A stretch of DNA of 16,057 nt, from positions 1 to 16,057 of the forward strand of contig PIVW01000081.1 of assembly GCA_003353825.1 (NCBI GenBank). The letters are read 5' to 3'. This DNA comes from Chloroflexota bacterium. GTDB lineage: Bacteria > Chloroflexota > Anaerolineae > J102. The notes below the pieces were generated by a model. It was not told the origin of the DNA and searched no databases. It saw only the letters and a list, made by a program, of their open reading frames with translations. Positions 12,515 through 16,057 of this stretch are shown in pieces. Within the stretch, counting starts at the first letter, position 1, and the number at the start of each line of letters is the position of its first letter. Position numbers and translations under genes: made by a program.

Positions 12515-15139
12515 ATGCAACGTTACGATCCCCATTCTATCGAACCGATCTGGCAACACTATTGGCGCGAGCGTAGACTTTTCGAGGCTACGGAGCAAGG
12601 CTCGAAGCAATCCATTGTTATGATGTTCCCCTATCCTTCTGGCGATCTCCACGTAGGGCATCTCAAAAACTATACGCTTGGCGATGTCCTCACCCGTTTC
12701 AAAATGCAACAGGGGTATTCGGTGATGCAGCCTATGGGCTGGGATGCCTTTGGTTTGCCTGCCGAAAATGCTGCCTTGAAACGTAACATCCATCCAGCGG
12801 AATGGACATTTGATAACATTAGCATGTCGAAGGACTCCTTACGGCTGGCCGGTATCGAGTACGACTGGAACCGAGAGGTCACCACGTGTACGCCCGACTA
12901 CTATCGCTGGAATCAGTGGTTGTTCTTGCAAATGTACAAGCATGGCTTGGCCTATCGAGAGCATGGCAAGGTAAATTGGTGTCCGCTAGGGCAGACTGTG
13001 CTCGCAAACGAACAAGTTATTGATGGCCGTTGCTGGAGGCACGAGGATGTGCGAGTGGAGAAGCGAGATCTCGAACAATGGTATTTTCGTATCACCAGTT
13101 ATGCAGACAAGCTGTTACAAGGTCTGGACGATCTACCCCTGTGGCCGGATAAAGTCAAATCGATGCAGAGAAACTGGATCGGCCGCAGTGAAGGAGCGGA
13201 GATTGACTTTCCCGTTGTGGAACAGGAGGAAGTGATAACCATTTACACAACGCGGCCGGATACACTTTTTGGCGCATCTTTTTTGGCCGTGGCGCCTGAA
13301 CACCCACTGGTCGAACGAATCACGACACCTGAGCAGCAGGATGCTGTGCGGGATTACATTGTGACGTCTGCCCGCAAAAGTGATATCGAGCGGCTATCGG
13401 ACAGGTCGGAAAAAACAGGTGTTTTCGTGGGTGCGCTTGCCCTCCATCCTGCTACCTTACAGACCATCCCAATCATTGTAGCCGACTATGTATTGGCTAG
13501 TTATGGCACCGGTGCAATTATGGCAGTTCCGGCCCATGATCAACGAGATTTCGAGATCTCAGAGAGATATGGTTTAGAGAAGCCCGTTGTGATTCAGCCT
13601 CAAAATGGTAGTCTACCGATCCCTTTAGCCTCCGCTTTCGTCGAGCAGGGCAGAATCGTCAATTCAGGCCCATTGACCGGCACACCGGCCGTTCGGGCGA
13701 TCTCCGCTAGTCTGGCCTGGCTGGAGGCACAAGGACTTGGCCGTCGGTCGCTCAGGTATCGCCTGCGAGATTGGTTGATCAGCCGCCAGCGCTATTGGGG
13801 CACACCCATCCCCATGATCCATTGTCCTCAGTGCGGAATCGTGCCCGTGCCGGAGCAGGAACTGCCGGTACTTCTGCCCGAGGTGGATAACGTAGAAGAT
13901 ATCCGACCTAAGGGCCAGAGCCCATTGGCGGCCAATGGCGACTTCATTCATACGACATGCCCGCGATGTCATGGTGAAGCTAAACGAGATCCAGACACGA
14001 TGGATACATTTGTGGATTCTTCCTGGTATACCCTGCGATATGCTGATCCCCACAATACAAGCCATCCTTTCCGGCGCGAGCTGGCAGACTACTGGTTGCC
14101 AGTCGATCGTTACATCGGCGGGATCGAGCACGCGATCTTGCATCTGTTATATTCACGATTTTTCACCAAGTTTCTATTCGATATCGGTATGGTGGGATTT
14201 GACGAACCCTTCCAGAGCGTATTCACTCTGGGGATGGTTCTGGGATGGACTGACTATGGAAGCGTTACAGCCGAAGATGACCACATTATGTTACCTGAAT
14301 CATTGCAACAAAAATTGCATCTGCCACCTGAATTGAGTAAAGAGCGCCTGCAGACCATCGGGGCAGAGATACGGCACACAGACAATGGCGACAATCACTT
14401 CTGGAAACCTGCTGTGCTGAGCAAGTCGTTGGCTAATGGCCCTATGGTTGGCGATTTCATCCGAGAGCATGGCGCAGACACCGCCCGTATTGCCATATTA
14501 TTTGCCGGACCAGCAGAGGCCGAAAGCATCTGGAGCGAGCAGGGTGTTGTGGGGGCAAGTCGATTTTTAAACCGGGTTTGGGATCGTATCAACCACGATC
14601 TGGAAGCGCTGCTGTCTCAGCCGAAATCGTTTGTCCCAGATGATCTGTCGGATACAGACAAAGTTCTGTTTCGCAATCTACATCAGACCATCCAAAAAGT
14701 GACCGACGATATCGAAACCATGCGTCTTAACACGGCCATCGCTGCTTTGATGGCTTTCCTGAACGCCCTCACTTCCTATCGCAAGCGCCAACCCGTTTCT
14801 GCGGTCTATACTGAAGCAATACGTGTCTATATTCAACTGCTGCACCCCTTCGCTCCGCACATCTCAGAGGAACTCTGGCACTGGTTTGAACAAGAGTCTG
14901 TCTTGCAGGCGCCCTGGCCACAAGTCGACGAAAGTGCCCTTTTCGAAGACATGTTAGAGGTCGTCGTCCAGGTAAATGGCCGTACGCGCGCTCGTATCAC
15001 AGTCCCCAACGAAGTGTCGGAAGCTGAAATCATAAAGCTGGCCACAACCAATCCTCTCGTCCAGCAACATCTCGACAATGGTATGATTGCCAGGACGGTA
15101 TATGTGCCGGGACGACTACTCAACCTTGTTGTGAAATGA
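12515..15139 (+). CDS. leuS: Leucyl-tRNA synthetase
   Basis: This 874-residue class I synthetase joins leucine to tRNA-Leu in the cytoplasm. The HIGH motif reads HVGH (46-49) within [17 protein letters not shown]. The CP1 editing domain has the threonine-rich [12 protein letters not shown] and the [11 protein letters not shown] motif whose Asp contacts mischarged amino acid. A zinc knuckle is formed by Cys437, Cys440, Cys482 and Cys485 (CPQC and CPRC), followed by [16 protein letters not shown]. The leucine-specific insertion precedes the KMSKS loop, which reads VLSKS (634-638): the second, catalytically important Lys is kept but the first Lys is Val. The anticodon-binding and C-terminal domains are complete (ends GRLLNLVVK). 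The ribosome site is weak (AGG). Expression appears controlled by the leader attenuator immediately upstream. Confidence 0.97.
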   Translation: MQRYDPHSIEPIWQHYWRERRLFEATEQGSKQSIVMMFPYPSGDLHVGHLKNYTLGDVLTRFKMQQGYSVMQPMGWDAFGLPAENAALKRNIHPAEWTFDNISMSKDSLRLAGIEYDWNREVTTCTPDYYRWNQWLFLQMYKHGLAYREHGKVNWCPLGQTVLANEQVIDGRCWRHEDVRVEKRDLEQWYFRITSYADKLLQGLDDLPLWPDKVKSMQRNWIGRSEGAEIDFPVVEQEEVITIYTTRPDTLFGASFLAVAPEHPLVERITTPEQQDAVRDYIVTSARKSDIERLSDRSEKTGVFVGALALHPATLQTIPIIVADYVLASYGTGAIMAVPAHDQRDFEISERYGLEKPVVIQPQNGSLPIPLASAFVEQGRIVNSGPLTGTPAVRAISASLAWLEAQGLGRRSLRYRLRDWLISRQRYWGTPIPMIHCPQCGIVPVPEQELPVLLPEVDNVEDIRPKGQSPLAANGDFIHTTCPRCHGEAKRDPDTMDTFVDSSWYTLRYADPHNTSHPFRRELADYWLPVDRYIGGIEHAILHLLYSRFFTKFLFDIGMVGFDEPFQSVFTLGMVLGWTDYGSVTAEDDHIMLPESLQQKLHLPPELSKERLQTIGAEIRHTDNGDNHFWKPAVLSKSLANGPMVGDFIREHGADTARIAILFAGPAEAESIWSEQGVVGASRFLNRVWDRINHDLEALLSQPKSFVPDDLSDTDKVLFRNLHQTIQKVTDDIETMRLNTAIAALMAFLNALTSYRKRQPVSAVYTEAIRVYIQLLHPFAPHISEELWHWFEQESVLQAPWPQVDESALFEDMLEVVVQVNGRTRARITVPNEVSEAEIIKLATTNPLVQQHLDNGMIARTVYVPGRLLNLVVK

Positions 15140-15255
15140 TGTGTATCGGCAAACTGGCTCGACGTGCAAGCTGAGCGCCTGACTTGTGTCATAGCGAATC
15201 TTGTTTGCATATGCTAAAGTGTACTAGCCATTTGCCATCGACATCAACAAAAAAT

Positions 15256-15275
15256 CGTCGACGTCGACGTCGACG
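15256..15275. repeat. Self-complementary hexamer repeat (CGTCGA)3CG
   Basis: Twenty bases made of three CGTCGA units plus CG form a perfect palindrome that reads the same on both strands. Confidence 0.9.
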
Positions 15276-15316
15276 CTGTACGCGCCTACGATTACTTCAG
15301 ACTTCGCTGCTATAAA

Positions 15317-15353
15317 TGACTAGGTGATCACTTCGTCACCTAGTCACCTAGTC
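15317..15353. repeat. 11-bp hairpin overlapping an octamer repeat
   Basis: TGACTAGGTGA (15317-15327) and TCACCTAGTCA (15336-15346) form a perfect 11-bp stem with an eight-base loop. The right arm overlaps two exact CACCTAGT octamers (15337-15352). No T-run follows, so a terminator role is doubtful; it may be a member of the intergenic repeat families or a protein-binding site. Confidence 0.85.
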
Positions 15354-15433
15354 AGATAAGAGACCAAGATCGACAAAAAGTTGCCGATGATCCCAAGAAA
15401 GCACCTAACACTCAGATCACCCAACGCAGGCTG

Positions 15434-15449
15434 GCAGACAAAGGTCTGC
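15434..15449 (+). promoter_or_regulatory. Small hairpin just before the last gene
   Basis: GCAGAC (15434-15439) and GTCTGC (15444-15449) form a six-bp stem with loop AAAG, 15 bases before the ribosome site GGAGGAA at 15464-15470. It may stabilise the mRNA 5' region or modulate translation; nothing more can be said. Confidence 0.4.
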
Positions 15450-15476
15450 ACTCTGTAAGGTTCGGAGGAAGTAAAA

Positions 15477-16057
15477 ATGAAACAGATCCTGGCTGTACAC
15501 CTCAACGAAGAAGACTCCAGCGAAAAGGTCAGTTTTTTGGGACAGCAGGTCGAGATAATCTGGCGAGGGAGTGGCGGCGAGCCTGAGCGCGCCCGTGAAC
15601 TTATTCTTTCTTATGATGGAAAGGTTGATGCGATTGCTCTAGACGGGTTACCTGGCGAATTGCGTTTGGGGTCGGCGCAACGAACGCACACCATAGGCCA
15701 TGATCTGATCACTTTGGCTGAGCAAACACCTGTCGTAGATGGCAGCGGAATCCGGGCCGGGCTAGAACGTTGGGGGGTTATCCTCGCAGATCGGGCCGAA
15801 CCCGATATCTTTGCACAGAAACGCGTGCTCATGGTCCCAGGGCTCAATCATGGCGGACTGCTCCAATCATTGGAAAGACGTAGCTCAGCCATTCGCTTTG
15901 CAGATCCTGTTATCTACTTCGGCCTACCTGGTCTGCCCGGCACAACAGGACAAGCTGCTCTTGGGCATATCGACCTCCGCACATTGGAGAAATTGAAAAA
16001 CACTCCCTTCCGACGCCTATTGCCGCAGCCTGGAGATCCCGGCCAAGCCCGTGCCGC
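15477..16057 (+). CDS. Protein resembling those annotated as quinate 5-dehydrogenase (partial, 3' end outside window)
   Basis: The open frame starts at ATG 15477 behind a good ribosome site (GGAGGAA) and runs to the window edge, giving 193 residues without a stop. It begins MKQILAVHLNEED and continues with a FLGQQVEIIWRGSGG strand-turn. A segment DGKVDAIALDGLP lies near residues 50-62, TPVVDGSGIRAGLERW near 88-103 and KRVLMVPGLNH near 117-127. This order resembles a poorly characterised family that databases label quinate 5-dehydrogenase, in which the N-terminal domain ends in a VDGSG-L-ERR motif before a Rossmann-like part. The match is from memory and the family name is not backed by a known catalytic motif here. 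Short frames on both strands inside it are shadows. Confidence 0.5.
   Translation, partial: MKQILAVHLNEEDSSEKVSFLGQQVEIIWRGSGGEPERARELILSYDGKVDAIALDGLPGELRLGSAQRTHTIGHDLITLAEQTPVVDGSGIRAGLERWGVILADRAEPDIFAQKRVLMVPGLNHGGLLQSLERRSSAIRFADPVIYFGLPGLPGTTGQAALGHIDLRTLEKLKNTPFRRLLPQPGDPGQARA

Larger units (their letters stand above)
15140..15476. other. 337-bp gap with palindromic repeats, no gene recognised
   Basis: The region between leuS and the last gene holds a CGTCGA hexamer array (15256-15275), an 11-bp palindromic hairpin with an octamer repeat (15317-15353) and a small hairpin before the next ribosome site (15434-15449). A TATAAA hexamer at 15311-15316 could be a -10 box, but no convincing -35 is present. 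No terminator with a T-run was found after leuS, and no tRNA was recognised. Confidence 0.6.

Noticed and set aside
15184..15206. Possible promoter TTGTGT-17-GCATAT after leuS
   Set aside because: The -10 hexamer is poor and no leader or gene follows at a sensible distance; support is too weak to list.
15611..15996. Short frames on both strands near the window end
   Set aside because: They overlap the open frame starting at 15477, which has a good ribosome site and conserved-looking content.

Overview
The window looks like chromosomal DNA of a free-living bacterium, most plausibly a member of the Chloroflexota (Anaerolineae/Caldilinea-like). This rests on three things: a RIO1-type kinase, a DUF4058 protein and a LarA-type racemase together; the style of the split molybdenum hydroxylase; and gaps filled with short 7- and 8-base tandem repeats. 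The assignment is an inference from gene content, not a phylogeny. No rRNA, tRNA, CRISPR array or complete insertion sequence was seen.

Region 1 (1-10036), plus strand, is a catabolic-looking block. It opens with the catalytic end of an Mrr-type restriction enzyme that has lost its N-terminal part. A xylose-isomerase-like TIM-barrel protein follows. Next is a tight five-gene operon: a cyclase-family (kynurenine-formamidase-like) hydrolase, then the FAD, 2x[2Fe-2S] and two molybdopterin subunits of a xanthine-dehydrogenase-family hydroxylase. Genes in this operon overlap or nearly touch. Behind it come an EthD-domain protein, a DUF4058 protein with its own extended -10 promoter, a second TIM-barrel sugar isomerase/epimerase closed by a strong terminator, and a LarA-type nickel racemase. 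Together these suggest oxidation of a heterocyclic or aldehyde-like compound plus isomerisation and racemisation of sugar or hydroxy-acid intermediates. The substrate cannot be read from the sequence.

Region 2 (10037-11747) holds the C-terminal half of a TauE/SafE (TSUP) permease, probably a remnant, then a stretch of degenerate octamers, then a RIO1-type kinase on the minus strand.

Region 3 (11748-12514) is the most information-rich gap. Two divergent, well-formed sigma70-type promoters each feed a short leader. To the left, a minus-strand transcript has a strong ribosome site, a 28-codon ORF, a stem-loop over its stop codon and two terminators before the RIO kinase. To the right, the leuS transcript starts with a 38-codon leader peptide containing Leu-Leu-Ala-Leu-Leu. 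An antiterminator segment and a textbook terminator then follow, just before leuS. This is a candidate ribosome-mediated leucine attenuator.

Region 4 (12515-16057) holds full-length leucyl-tRNA synthetase, a 337-bp gap with palindromic repeats, and the start of a gene that runs off the window and resembles proteins annotated as quinate 5-dehydrogenase.
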